Assembly (NCBI RefSeq): GCF_000331535.1
Contig: NZ_AMZN01000069.1
Span: forward strand, 1 to 64,000
From: Fulvivirga imtechensis AK7
Lineage (GTDB): Bacteria > Bacteroidota > Bacteroidia > Cytophagales > Cyclobacteriaceae
Direction of reading: 5' to 3'
Length of the DNA: 64,000 bases
The number at the start of each line of letters is the position of its first letter. Within the stretch, counting starts at the first letter, position 1. The notes beneath the pieces were generated by a model that was not told the origin of the DNA, made no database searches, and worked only from the letters and a program-made list of their open reading frames with translations. This document shows, one piece after another, positions 47,231 to 57,892 of this stretch. The position numbers and the translations under genes are program-made.

Positions 47231-50200
47231 TTATTGTGCCAAACTAAATCTGATCTGGATACCCATACGGGTTGTGGCTCTTCTGAACGAATTGGATACC
47301 TTAGGTTCATTAATATTTCTTTCAAAATAAAACTGAAGGTTAAGCTTCTCATTCAACACGTAGCTGACGTTTGGCCTTAGCTGAAGGTTAACGCTACCGT
47401 TTGTCACAGTGTTTACTTCATCTATTTTCCGCTGTATGGTCTCTGTATTCTGGATAGTGAAATTAAGACGGAACGTAAGATCATTTTTTAATGAGATTAC
47501 CCGCCCTTGTGATTTAAAGGGGAGCTTGAAGTTTGCCTTGGTGAAGCCTACTTCAAGTACAATGTCATTACTTCTGAGCTCAGTAACCTGGGCATTAGTG
47601 ATGTTAAGCGCTACATCACGTTTGGTTTTGTATTCGGCCCTCGCCGTTAAACGACTTTTTGTTCTGATGTTAATACCTACCAAAGGTGAGAATTGCTCTG
47701 AGATCATCACCTGGCTGATAATGTAAAGTGGTACATTTTCTCCGTTTTGTACACCAAATCTGGAATCGTTGTAATCTTCTATGCGATTCTCCAGCTCCAG
47801 TCCATCATTATATTGCAGGGAATTGGTGTAGTTGGTCACGGAGTAGTTAGACTGATATCCATGTGTGATACTTATCGACTGGAACTTTTCCTGAAGTTTG
47901 GGAATACGTCCCAAACCTGTATAGTCGACCCTCCAGTTGGGCAATGGTGTGGAGGGGAAAGGGCTCAGGTTCACCTCATTCGGGTCCTTTCCGGCATAGG
48001 CCGCAATAAAGGCCGGGATGAGTACATCTTGTGAGTTGGTATCATACTGTATTCCTGTTTCTCTGTTGAACCTGCTTAGTATTTCCAGGCGATGAGCTTC
48101 AAAATCCTGGAATACGGGTGAGTTGTTATTGTCGTCATCTTTTTTAAATGCTGTTTTGATGGCCAGGAAGGAGACAGCATAACCACCTGAACGGCTTGGA
48201 TTCAGGGAGGCAAAAACAGGGTCTTCACCATCATCAGCAGTGTTTCGGAATATTTCTTGGTAGGAAGCGCTCTTTGTTTTACGCGCATCTAACTGTATCT
48301 TCAGGTCTCTGAGTGGCTCCAGGTTAGCGCGAACGTTGTAATCAACCGTTTTAGTTTGTGTAAAGGGTGCGGTCAGCTCATTATTGGTGGTGAGCAACCC
48401 GTCTCTCATCATTTCATATCGTATGTTTGGATCCTGGGAACCGAGAATGAAAGGAAGCCCTGGAGCATTGAAGCTGCTGTCCATGCCAAAGAGAAATGCA
48501 CGTGGCTTGAAGCCAGGCAGCAATGTTCCTTCTCTTAAGGTATAGGTGGCATTGATGGACTGTACCGACATAAGGAACTTTAAAAACCCTTTCAACCCTT
48601 TGTTTTCTGCTTTCTTGACCTGTGTTGTATCCTGAGTTGTAGTTGGTCTCAGAGAGCTTCTTCTGGTGGTACGGGGCGGGGAGTTGATCTCTTTCAGGAT
48701 TTTTACTTTGTTATAAAGTTTTATCAGATCGATCTTTCCACTCACTGTATTATCCCTACTGTTTTGAATGGTATTGCCAAAGTCAAGACTGTCTGGCCGG
48801 TTAATAGGGCCGGCAGTCCAGGCGTATCCTGCCTGATATCTGTAATCAGCGCTTACCCAATCTGTAACAGGTAATTTATCCAATGGCAGCCTGTAATTGG
48901 CGCTGACATTTTGATCAAAATTTTTCATACGCCCCAGGTTCTTCAGATTTGTCCAGATTGAATCTCTTTTAACATCCGAGTCTATGTCTCCCTCTGGTTC
49001 GTCTATTATTGCATTTGTTCTGGCATTATAATCCAGGGACAGGCTTCTGGTAATATCCCACTGCACGTTGTAAGACCGGTTGAAAGTGAAATATTTCTCA
49101 TAGTTGACCAGGTCATTGTTGTATACTTCCATCCTGTTCCTGTATACCGTTTTCCTGAATTCCCGTCTTAGGTCTCCTCTAACAGACAAATTGGTCGGGA
49201 CTGGTGTTAGATTAAAATCTTTTATCAGTTTCAGGAATGGTGAATTTAAAAACCGGACATTTTTGAAAGGCTCCCATGGCTGCACCATGGGGCTATAGTT
49301 CCAGGCTACTGCAGCGTTGTAGTTTTGCTGTAGCATCTGCTGCAGATTGAAGTTCGTCCGGACCATTTCACTATATGCATAGGTGAAAGAGAAGTTTTCA
49401 ATATCATAGATATGTTTCTTGGCTTCTGGATTGACTTTCACTTTCCTCACATTAGTGAAGTTTATACTTCTTCGGGTAGTCTCATCCGTGACGATTTGTT
49501 CATACTCTCGCCTTTGCTCTTCTGTTTCGAATGAGAGGAGTGAAGCATCAACTGTTATATCCGGGTTAGCCGGATCAAACTTGGGTTTAATGGTAGTTTT
49601 TTCATAGCTCACATACATGGGTATTTTCAAACCAAGTGCGTCAGGTAGTAACTTGTCTAAAGTAACGTTAGCGGAAATATCATAAGAAGTGGTTTCCTCC
49701 CGCGTTCTTTCAGCTATTTTAGATTGAATACCACCAAATCCAAAAGTTGTATGGCGGGCAGTGGCTGTCACATTAGCAAAATCAGCCAACTTTGCATTCA
49801 GAGTGGCATTGGCAGCCCATCCTTTCGTGCGGTCAAAATCAGTAACACGCAACTCATTGGCCCAAATACAGACCGATTTAGCCGCACCGTCCGGGGATCG
49901 TGGGTTTCGAACACCAATAGTAAGCCAGATGATGGCGCTCATATCCGGGTTGCCGCGCAGTCTTATCCTATTGTTCCCAACCTGCTTGTGCCCCTCCTGG
50001 GGGAAAAGCTCTCTTTTTGAAATATTTAAACGATCGCGCTCGGATTTTAATGCATACAGTTCATCAACATCCAGATCGATTTCATTTTCCTTAGGCCAAA
50101 TGTCTTCTGCCATCATAGCTCCTTTGGCAGTGATCTTTAATGGTACCTCAATTTCGTAGTAGTTAGAATCTACATCTGTACCCAGCCTGAGGAATGCAGT

Positions 50201-53200
50201 TACTTCACCATCTTCAGCGTCCTGACTGTCAGCATGCAAGAACATTTTGATCCTGCCGTAGTTGATCAGGTCGTAAGCTACCTGTTTGGTTACAGCCCTT
50301 GCATTGGCATCTTCCAGGTCTTCTACGCATACTTGCAACGACTGCTCGTTCAGCCTTCTTTCTACAGAAGATGTATTATCCCGGTCTCTGTTAAAGCCGG
50401 GAGGAAGTACATATGGAGAAGAAGTTTCATCTCCGGAGCCATTTTCTTCAATATTTACTACGGAAACGGTAAGGTTAGTGAAGTCTTCAGCCTCAGGGAT
50501 CTCACTAAACTGAGCATCTCTCAATGAATTGGTATAGCGTCTCCATCTGCTGGCTACAAAACGAAAATTGGCCATACGTAATACCACCGGTTCGCTGAAA
50601 TTGGTAAGGTATGTTCTTAAGTATTTAATAGACTTAAACCCTGATATATTACCAACAGTGTTGTCGGGCTGCCGGATAGGTATGCGGAAAAGGTACCAGG
50701 TTACTGGCTCTTTTGTTTTATTACTACTGTCTACATGTTTGTCTACTATGTATTTGTGGTTTTCAAGCTCATTAGGCTTTAGCCTGATCCTGTATTCGTA
50801 ATATTCTTCAAGTTCATTTAAGGTATTGTCATTGTTTAGGTCCTCATTATCCGGGATTGTGGTAGCGGAGGGTGTAAACAGGCCGGTGTTATTAGTAACC
50901 ACAGGCGAATTATTTTCCAGGCCGTTGAAGTTTTTATATCGTTCCAGTATACCGGCATTTCTTGCATCCAGATCGTTACTAAGAAAATACTGGAAATCGT
51001 CACCAGCGGGATCCTCGAAGTTGGCAAAAGCCTGAAACGGACCATAAACCCGTTCTTGTTCGCTACTCATCCCATCAAGCCCTACATCCTGGTTGGATCT
51101 TGAATTTTCCGAATTATCAAAGGCATTTGTCAGGTACTGCTGTGTGGTAACAAAACCCCACGGGTCGGTGGGTTTTACACCTTGAGGATTGCTTACATCA
51201 AAACCGTTGGCAGGTAACCCATTCTCAAAAGCGTGCTGACTATCAGGAATTAAGTCTTCCGAGATGCTACCTAAGTTGAAATAAAGGTCTCCACCCTCAG
51301 TATTAGGGTTGTTATTGCCCCGTCCGTCCTTGATCACACCATTGGCAGTATTAATGAATGGGTCCATTAACCAGAATTCGATGTATTCTACATTGGATTT
51401 GTCAAAATCGACCTCAGATCGTATAGCTGTAGTAATACCTCCCCAGTTGGCTCTGCGCTCAGCAGGGCTGGTGAAAATACCATCGGTAGTGGCTACAGAG
51501 GGGTTCAGGTTGTATTGCCCCCTTTCTCCCGGATAGTAAGCGATATCGAACATTGGCTGGATATTAATTACATTCTTATCCAGGTGGGGAAATATCTCCT
51601 GTGGTTCGACTTGTCTTACATAATGGTTTTTCAGCTCTTCATCGGAAATATTACTGGGTTTTCTGCGGTCATCGCGATAGAAAAGGTTGTCTATCTGATA
51701 CCAGGCTATTTTGGCGCGTCTGTAGCCGTAGTCAATTCCCCGGCTTTGGCCATTGAAGCGATTATCAGGAGTTTTGGGTGTGGAAGCGAGTTTCCAGCTA
51801 TTGGGATTAGACAGAGAAAACGGGGTGGCTGTACTTTCAAAATCGTCTATGTAGGATGTGCCTTCTCCATCTACCTCATTTGAAGTACCAGGTATTAATT
51901 GCGCAAATTCTGCATTAAAGGTAATACTCGAGGGCTCTTTTGTTTGGATAAACGGAAGCTTGTCGAGCATTTTGGTCAAAAAGCGCGAATCCTTTCTGAT
52001 ATTCACGTCAAATCCGTATTTGGTATTTCGGGTGGGTTCATTGCCGACACTCACCCTTGATATCAGCGGTCTTTCATTCAGGTGTAGCAGCGTGGCCCCC
52101 ACTGTAATATCATCATCCACCTTATAGTCCAGACGGGTGCCTAAAAGGGTCCTGGATTGAAAATTGAACAGATCGGCCTTTTCGTAGGAGATAGTAAGCT
52201 GCTTACCCGAGTTCAAAACGCCCTCATTAATGATATTTACCTTTCCAAAGGTATAATCTACCTGGTAATCAACGCCCTCCTGCAATGGCGACCCGCCAGC
52301 ATACACCCGAACAGAACCTTCGGCAATGTTGAACCCCGGAATAACAATCTCGCTTGTAGAACCAGCCTGAAACCGCCCAATGATCACAAATTTGTTTTTA
52401 TTGGAAACAAGCTCGGCATCATTTTTAGTTTTATTATAAAGCTCGCTGTATACATACTTGTCAATAAGCGCCTGTTCTCTGGGGTCTCCCCGAAACTCTC
52501 GTCTCAGCGGGTCTGAAAAAGGTTGCAGGTAGGGAAACATAATGAGACCTGTACCCGGCTCTATGGTTATTCCTTCTACAAAGTCAAAATTCCCATCCCT
52601 CTGAGGATCGTTATTTTGGTTTAGCCTGTCAAGGCCCATTATTTCAATAAGCGGCTTGGTGCTGGCTGTGGCGCCTTCCTGCAACTGTGGGTTGTCAATA
52701 CCGGTAAGGTCATCACGGTAGATTATGCGTAGTTGAAAGCCTTCCTGAGCGATATTGGTTCCGTTCAGGTTGTAAATATTTTTCATCATCAGATCCCAGG
52801 TAGGTACCGGGTTGCCCTGCTGGTCGGTGATGTTTATTTTTCTGGGTCTGAGCAGTTTTAAAAATATGACTTTTTCTTCGCTCAGTTTAGTATAGTCTTC
52901 TGCAAGCTCGCCTACCTTGTAGCGTTGTCCGTTATAGGTATACTCGTAGGCTACAGCCAGAGCTTCATCATTTTGTAATTTCCTGAATAATGAGATATAC
53001 CCAAGTTTTGTATTAACAATAAATTCATTGGCAGCCAGCTTTCTGGCACTGGTTATTTTTTCGAAATCCAATCCATTTTCAAAACCTTTCTGTTGGAGTG
53101 CGTTATTTATTTCCTCCGCACTGCGGTTGATCGAATTCAGGTGTGTTGTAAAGAGGTCATTGGCGTTATTATCATTCGCAGTGGCCCCGGCTGCGGCCGC

Positions 53201-54415
53201 TATAAGATTGTTGCGATATATGTTGGCAGCATTGGGTTCAGCCATGTCCATCAAACCTACCACATTTCTCAATGTTTGAGTATCGTTATTTCTGTTTACC
53301 ACATATACCTCCACACGGGTTATATTCACCCCGGAGGTGATAAACGGTATTCCGGCCAGCCACTTCTCAAAGTTGTCCCTGAAAAAGTGCCCAAGGAAGA
53401 AATGCCGGTTTTCATCATAATTGGAAGCTTCCAGGGCAAATTCCCGCCCTTGTACTCCACCGGCATCAATCGTAATGGATTCCGATTTGCCTCTTTGCGT
53501 TGATGCCACGGTCGTAACAAAAAGATCGCCAAACTGCATTTGAGCTTTTATTCCAAATAGGTTTTGGGCGCCTGTTATTAAGCTATTGTTAAGGGGCAGG
53601 CTAACATTGCCGATCTCAAGCTTTTGCAATATATCTTCTTCAAAACCGGTGTATTCTACTTTTAGGTTATTCTCAAAGTCGAAAGAATTGTTATTGTCAA
53701 AATTGGCGGTGACCCTCAGTTTTTCACCAATCTTACCCACTACGTTCATGCTGATCTGCTGGTCGAATTCGAACCCCCCATTTCGCTGCTGGCGAATGGG
53801 TATGTTAGGGTTATTGATCCTTTGCCAGCGTCCTCCGAAATCCAGGGTTACGAATCCACGCGGGATGATCTCTACATAAGTGCCGCCAAATATCCTGTCG
53901 AAAATGGGGCTCACATAAATGGGAGGAATAAGATTTCTTCCGCTTACAGCGCTTTCTCCATCAAGGCCTGCAGACCTGTTTTTCCAATAATCTTTAAGCT
54001 GTTGTCTCTCCTGGTATCTTTTGAATTCCTCGAAGGTCATGGATGAAGTAGGCCGGTAGTTAATATCACCTATTTTTTCATAGATGGTATAGTTCATGCC
54101 GGTATCTATTTCTACGCCTAGCTGTAAACTGGCCGGATCCTGTAACAATAATGGCGAAGGACTCGTAACATTACTAAAAGGATCGCCAAACCGGTCTTTC
54201 GGCTGATACGTAGGCTTTCTGGATGGCTGATATGATGCATTCTTAGCAGTATCCTGCTGAGTAGTATCTTGCTGAAAAAAACTAGCGTTTAGGTGAACAC
54301 TATTGAGTGCCTTTAAGCTTATTTTTTTAGTATCTCTGGATTGAGCATACTCTGAGCAAATCACAAAAGCGCATAGAAAAGCTACTAGCGATTTATAGAA
54401 CTTCTTCGAAATCAA
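47231..54415 (-). CDS. sprA: Cell-surface protein SprA (SOV), type IX secretion/gliding
   Basis: SprA forms the huge outer-membrane channel of the type IX secretion system, which exports gliding adhesins and enzymes in Bacteroidota. The 2,394-residue product is of typical size. It has a signal peptide (about 1-26, FYKSLVAFLCAFVICSEYAQS), then a long series of beta-strand repeats with alternating aromatic and polar residues. The N-terminal part carries PRGFVTLDFGGRWQRINNPNIPIRQQRNGGFEFDQQI-type blocks; the end is RMGIQIRFSLAQ, a barrel-closing strand. It is flanked by ruvA and gcvH, a frequent sprA neighbourhood. No other T9SS gene is in view. Confidence 0.95.
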   Translation of the reverse strand: MISKKFYKSLVAFLCAFVICSEYAQSRDTKKISLKALNSVHLNASFFQQDTTQQDTAKNASYQPSRKPTYQPKDRFGDPFSNVTSPSPLLLQDPASLQLGVEIDTGMNYTIYEKIGDINYRPTSSMTFEEFKRYQERQQLKDYWKNRSAGLDGESAVSGRNLIPPIYVSPIFDRIFGGTYVEIIPRGFVTLDFGGRWQRINNPNIPIRQQRNGGFEFDQQISMNVVGKIGEKLRVTANFDNNNSFDFENNLKVEYTGFEEDILQKLEIGNVSLPLNNSLITGAQNLFGIKAQMQFGDLFVTTVASTQRGKSESITIDAGGVQGREFALEASNYDENRHFFLGHFFRDNFEKWLAGIPFITSGVNITRVEVYVVNRNNDTQTLRNVVGLMDMAEPNAANIYRNNLIAAAAGATANDNNANDLFTTHLNSINRSAEEINNALQQKGFENGLDFEKITSARKLAANEFIVNTKLGYISLFRKLQNDEALAVAYEYTYNGQRYKVGELAEDYTKLSEEKVIFLKLLRPRKINITDQQGNPVPTWDLMMKNIYNLNGTNIAQEGFQLRIIYRDDLTGIDNPQLQEGATASTKPLIEIMGLDRLNQNNDPQRDGNFDFVEGITIEPGTGLIMFPYLQPFSDPLRREFRGDPREQALIDKYVYSELYNKTKNDAELVSNKNKFVIIGRFQAGSTSEIVIPGFNIAEGSVRVYAGGSPLQEGVDYQVDYTFGKVNIINEGVLNSGKQLTISYEKADLFNFQSRTLLGTRLDYKVDDDITVGATLLHLNERPLISRVSVGNEPTRNTKYGFDVNIRKDSRFLTKMLDKLPFIQTKEPSSITFNAEFAQLIPGTSNEVDGEGTSYIDDFESTATPFSLSNPNSWKLASTPKTPDNRFNGQSRGIDYGYRRAKIAWYQIDNLFYRDDRRKPSNISDEELKNHYVRQVEPQEIFPHLDKNVINIQPMFDIAYYPGERGQYNLNPSVATTDGIFTSPAERRANWGGITTAIRSEVDFDKSNVEYIEFWLMDPFINTANGVIKDGRGNNNPNTEGGDLYFNLGSISEDLIPDSQHAFENGLPANGFDVSNPQGVKPTDPWGFVTTQQYLTNAFDNSENSRSNQDVGLDGMSSEQERVYGPFQAFANFEDPAGDDFQYFLSNDLDARNAGILERYKNFNGLENNSPVVTNNTGLFTPSATTIPDNEDLNNDNTLNELEEYYEYRIRLKPNELENHKYIVDKHVDSSNKTKEPVTWYLFRIPIRQPDNTVGNISGFKSIKYLRTYLTNFSEPVVLRMANFRFVASRWRRYTNSLRDAQFSEIPEAEDFTNLTVSVVNIEENGSGDETSSPYVLPPGFNRDRDNTSSVERRLNEQSLQVCVEDLEDANARAVTKQVAYDLINYGRIKMFLHADSQDAEDGEVTAFLRLGTDVDSNYYEIEVPLKITAKGAMMAEDIWPKENEIDLDVDELYALKSERDRLNISKRELFPQEGHKQVGNNRIRLRGNPDMSAIIWLTIGVRNPRSPDGAAKSVCIWANELRVTDFDRTKGWAANATLNAKLADFANVTATARHTTFGFGGIQSKIAERTREETTSYDISANVTLDKLLPDALGLKIPMYVSYEKTTIKPKFDPANPDITVDASLLSFETEEQRREYEQIVTDETTRRSINFTNVRKVKVNPEAKKHIYDIENFSFTYAYSEMVRTNFNLQQMLQQNYNAAVAWNYSPMVQPWEPFKNVRFLNSPFLKLIKDFNLTPVPTNLSVRGDLRREFRKTVYRNRMEVYNNDLVNYEKYFTFNRSYNVQWDITRSLSLDYNARTNAIIDEPEGDIDSDVKRDSIWTNLKNLGRMKNFDQNVSANYRLPLDKLPVTDWVSADYRYQAGYAWTAGPINRPDSLDFGNTIQNSRDNTVSGKIDLIKLYNKVKILKEINSPPRTTRRSSLRPTTTQDTTQVKKAENKGLKGFLKFLMSVQSINATYTLREGTLLPGFKPRAFLFGMDSSFNAPGLPFILGSQDPNIRYEMMRDGLLTTNNELTAPFTQTKTVDYNVRANLEPLRDLKIQLDARKTKSASYQEIFRNTADDGEDPVFASLNPSRSGGYAVSFLAIKTAFKKDDDNNNSPVFQDFEAHRLEILSRFNRETGIQYDTNSQDVLIPAFIAAYAGKDPNEVNLSPFPSTPLPNWRVDYTGLGRIPKLQEKFQSISITHGYQSNYSVTNYTNSLQYNDGLELENRIEDYNDSRFGVQNGENVPLYIISQVMISEQFSPLVGINIRTKSRLTARAEYKTKRDVALNITNAQVTELRSNDIVLEVGFTKANFKLPFKSQGRVISLKNDLTFRLNFTIQNTETIQRKIDEVNTVTNGSVNLQLRPNVSYVLNEKLNLQFYFERNINEPKVSNSFRRATTRMGIQIRFSLAQ

Positions 54416-54428
54416 AACGTAAATATTA

Positions 54429-55022
54429 TCACGCGTTTTTTAATGTGAGCTTAATTAATTCCTCCAAAGTAATCGTATTTCCTGAATTTTTCAGGATCCT
54501 GTCGATACTTTTTTCGGCCGTTGGTTTGTTAATCCCCAACGTTATTAAGGCCGATAACGCTTCAGTACGAATAGTATTGTGTGCCTGTGGTTGAAAATCC
54601 TCAGACTCTTGATATAATCCTTCTTTTTTAATCTTATCTTTTAATTCAAGAATGATTCGCTGTGCCGTTTTACTGCCTACACCCTTTACTCCCTGAATAG
54701 TCTTTACATCTTCACTTATAATGGCCTGCTTCAGCTCTCCCGAGGTAAGCGAAGATTGGATCATCAGTCCTGTGCTGGGCCCCACTCCTGATATAGATAT
54801 CAGGTTAAGAAACATCTTCTTTTCTGCTTCGTTGGAGAAACCGAAGAGTGTGTGTGAATCTTCCTTTACATGCAGATAAGTATGCAGCATAATGCTCTCT
54901 TCATTCTTTATGCTACTAAATGTTGTCAATGAAATATTGACGTGGTAACCAATGCCATTGACATCGATCACCACGTGTGTTGGTTCTTTCTGAACAAGCT
55001 TACCTTTGAGGTACGAGATCAT
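54429..55022 (-). CDS. ruvA: Holliday junction DNA helicase subunit RuvA
   Basis: RuvA binds four-way junctions and loads the RuvB motor. The 197-residue product starts [30 protein letters not shown] (OB fold). The helix-hairpin-helix segments follow ([17 protein letters not shown] and [26 protein letters not shown] in consecutive blocks), then a C-terminal domain ending in [12 protein letters not shown]. An upstream in-frame ATG at 55058 would add 12 residues with no homology; I chose 55022. Even so it overlaps the end of maeB by 23 bp. It is followed by sprA after 13 bp. Confidence 0.95.
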   Translation of the reverse strand: MISYLKGKLVQKEPTHVVIDVNGIGYHVNISLTTFSSIKNEESIMLHTYLHVKEDSHTLFGFSNEAEKKMFLNLISISGVGPSTGLMIQSSLTSGELKQAIISEDVKTIQGVKGVGSKTAQRIILELKDKIKKEGLYQESEDFQPQAHNTIRTEALSALITLGINKPTAEKSIDRILKNSGNTITLEELIKLTLKNA

Positions 55023-57297
55023 CTTCCAGGTTTTTTTGATAAAGTTGTGCATCCACAACAGCGATGGCTGTCATGTTAATAATTTCTCTTATTGAACTGC
55101 CCAGTTGGAGTATGTGTACGGGTCTTTTCATTCCCAGAAGAACAGGACCGATGGCCTCCGCTCCACCTATCTCCATCACAAGCTTATAAGCAATATTACC
55201 CGAAGCAAGATTGGGAAAGATCAGCGTGTTTGCTCCGTTTTCGGCAAGTTCGCTGAAGGGATAATTCTCCTGCTGTATCTGCGTACTTAGCGCTACGTTG
55301 GCCTGGATATCTCCATCAATGACAAGGTCGGGAAACTTTTCCTTTGTCAGCCTGACAGCTCTTTGTGCTTTAGTGGGCACTTCTCCTTTGCTTGATCCGA
55401 AATTGGAATAGGACAGAACAGCTACTCTTGGTTCAATGCCAAAAAACCTTACCCCTCGTGCAGTCATCCCTATAATATCAACCAGTTCTTCGGCAGTAGG
55501 ATTTACATTGACAGTGGTGTCAGAGAAGAAGAATGTGCCCTTTTTGTTTGAAATAATATACATCCCCGCTACCCGTTTGATGTCTTTTTCCATACCTATG
55601 ATCTGGAGGGCAGGCAATATTGTTTTCGGGTAGTCTTTGGTCAATCCTGATATTAATGCATCGGCTTCATTATGTTCTACCAGCATGCAGCCAAACATGT
55701 TGCGTTCGCGCATAAGCTTGGTTGCCTCATATAGTGTAACACCTTTTCTCTTGCGCTTTTCATAGTATGACTTGGCAAATTTATTTACCATCTCATCTTC
55801 TTCGTAGGTGTCGATGATCTTACATTCGGATAGCTCCAACTTATGCTCTTTGATCATTTCTTCGATTATGAGACGTTTCCCCAGAAGGATAGGAAACCCA
55901 ATTTTCTCGTCTTGAATGATCTGTGCCGCCTTTAGTATCTTAAGGTCATGAGCCTCGGCAAACACCACTCTTTTTGGATCTTTTTTGGCTCTGCTAATGA
56001 CCCTTGACATGAGTTTTTCATCGATACCTATGCGTTGTTGCAATTCAATATGGTATTTTTCCCAATCGGTGATCTCAATCCTTGCCACACCTGATTCAAT
56101 GGCTGCTTTGGCCACAGCCGGTGAAATAGTAGTGATAAGTCGCGGATCAAGTGGTTTGGGTATCAGATAGTCTTTGCCGAATATGATCTTGCTGTCACCA
56201 TAGGCTTTGCTTACCATCTCCGGTACAGGCTCTTTGGCGAGTTCGGCAAGCGATCTAACTGCAGCCAGTTTCATCTCTTCGTTGATAGCAGTGGCCCTTA
56301 CATCCAGTGCGCCACGGAAAATGTATGGGAAGCCCAGTACGTTATTTACCTGGTTAGGATGATCGGAACGGCCCGTAGCCATAATAATATCTTCCCGGGT
56401 TTGCATGGCCGTTTCATAGCTGATCTCAGGACTGGGATTGGCAAGGGCAAACACAATAGGATTGTTAGCCATGGCATTTATATCCTCAGGGGTGAGTATG
56501 TCAGCCACAGAAAGTCCAAGGAAGAAATCGGCACCTTTAATGGCGTCCTGCAGCGTATCCACGTCTCTGTTGGTGGCAAATTCAGCCTTGGAAGCATCCA
56601 AATTAGTTCTCTTTTTATTGATCACCCCTTTGCTGTCACACATTACGATGTTTTCCCTTTTTGCTCCCAGGGCAATATATATTTTTGTGCAGGCAACAGC
56701 AGCGGCCCCCGCGCCATTCACTACAATTTGTATGTCACCGATCTTCTTTTTTACCAATTCCAATGCATTAAGCAATGCTGCCGCGGATATAATGGCGGTA
56801 CCATGCTGGTCATCATGCATTACCGGGATGCTCATTTTCTCTCGTAGTGTTTGCTCTATTTTAAAGCTTTCCGGTGCTTTTATGTCCTCCAGGTTGATGC
56901 CTCCGAAAGTGGGTTCCAGGGATTTTACGATCTCAATGAATTTGTCAGGATCTTCTTCATCTATTTCTATATCAAACACATCAATGCCCGCAAATTTTTT
57001 GAATAACACTCCTTTCCCCTCCATAACCGGTTTTGACGCATCCGCACCAATATTTCCAAGGCCGAGAACGGCAGTTCCATTGGAAATTACCCCTACAAGG
57101 TTGCCTTTCGATGTGTATTTATATACATCATCTTTGTTGGCAGCTATTTCCTTACAAGGTTCGGCTACTCCCGGAGAGTAGGCCAGGGCAAGGTCCAGTT
57201 GAGAACTTAAAGACTTAGTGGGTACTACCTCTATTTTTCCAGGTTGGTTTTGAGAATGGTAGTTTAAAGCATCCTGTTTTCTGATTTTTATAGCCAT
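55000..57297 (-). CDS. maeB: NADP-dependent malic enzyme with phosphotransacetylase-like domain
   Basis: The enzyme decarboxylates malate to pyruvate and supplies NADPH. The 765-residue product is the long MaeB type. The malic-enzyme part (1-430) has [10 protein letters not shown], the Tyr/Lys region, [19 protein letters not shown] near 160 and [21 protein letters not shown] (nucleotide-binding) near 190. The C-terminal part (430-765) resembles phosphate acetyltransferase ([43 protein letters not shown]), which in studied homologues is regulatory rather than catalytic. It precedes ruvA with a short overlap, and the two are probably co-transcribed. Confidence 0.95.
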   Translation of the reverse strand: MAIKIRKQDALNYHSQNQPGKIEVVPTKSLSSQLDLALAYSPGVAEPCKEIAANKDDVYKYTSKGNLVGVISNGTAVLGLGNIGADASKPVMEGKGVLFKKFAGIDVFDIEIDEEDPDKFIEIVKSLEPTFGGINLEDIKAPESFKIEQTLREKMSIPVMHDDQHGTAIISAAALLNALELVKKKIGDIQIVVNGAGAAAVACTKIYIALGAKRENIVMCDSKGVINKKRTNLDASKAEFATNRDVDTLQDAIKGADFFLGLSVADILTPEDINAMANNPIVFALANPSPEISYETAMQTREDIIMATGRSDHPNQVNNVLGFPYIFRGALDVRATAINEEMKLAAVRSLAELAKEPVPEMVSKAYGDSKIIFGKDYLIPKPLDPRLITTISPAVAKAAIESGVARIEITDWEKYHIELQQRIGIDEKLMSRVISRAKKDPKRVVFAEAHDLKILKAAQIIQDEKIGFPILLGKRLIIEEMIKEHKLELSECKIIDTYEEDEMVNKFAKSYYEKRKRKGVTLYEATKLMRERNMFGCMLVEHNEADALISGLTKDYPKTILPALQIIGMEKDIKRVAGMYIISNKKGTFFFSDTTVNVNPTAEELVDIIGMTARGVRFFGIEPRVAVLSYSNFGSSKGEVPTKAQRAVRLTKEKFPDLVIDGDIQANVALSTQIQQENYPFSELAENGANTLIFPNLASGNIAYKLVMEIGGAEAIGPVLLGMKRPVHILQLGSSIREIINMTAIAVVDAQLYQKNLEDDLVPQR

Positions 57298-57455
57298 ATA
57301 GTAGTTGGTTGCATTTGGTTAGGTCAGGGCATGGTAAAAAACGGCACAGCACTTCTATCCGCATAACGTTAAAACAAATCCGGGAAGACGGACTGCTACA
57401 TGCAAGCCGTTTTTAGATACAGCCCTTTTATTAACAAAGGATAAAGTTAATAAAT

Positions 57456-57877
57456 AACGTGAGTTCGATATAGTAGAACCGATTAAATTGTGTTCTTATT
57501 CAAAAATAACCTAAAAACCTCTTTTTAAGGTCATTCTGCCTTGTCCCCAACTTGCATAAAGCTTTCGGGATAACAAAAAAAGTCAAGCATCGCCTTCGCG
57601 TAGCCGCTATGGCGGAGCAAGGGCTGTGAGCAAATGACTAAATTTCAATGCCTGCGATAGTGTGATCTACAGAGTGTACGTGTTGCATTGAAATTCTTAC
57701 GGCCTCCGCTAAAGGCCTTGGCCGTCAGCGGAACGCCATTTTCTCAAGGCCGTTCTGAAGCTATGTCATTATCCTCAAAATCAACTAAAAGTTGTTGGCT
57801 TCCTCCCCGAGGCAAGGCAAGTTCGGGACAGGCAGGATGACCGTCTATTTTTAAGCGTTTTATATCGAACTCACGTT
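57456..57877. repeat. Family B repeat, copy 2, with nested insert
   Basis: This 422-bp element has ends AACGTGAGTTCGATATA and TATATCGAACTCACGTT, a perfect 17-bp inverted repeat. The outer parts match the copy at 44554. The middle (about 57560-57840) carries additional DNA. That includes a GCCTTCGCGTAGCCGCT block shared with family A and a segment matching 44236-44440 in reverse. It also has its own 11-bp inverted repeat, AATTTCAATGC/GCATTGAAATT (57641-57695). It fills the gap between the malic enzyme and DUF4837 genes. No gene is seen. Confidence 0.85.
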
Positions 57878-57892
57878 AATTAGTTAGAGACA

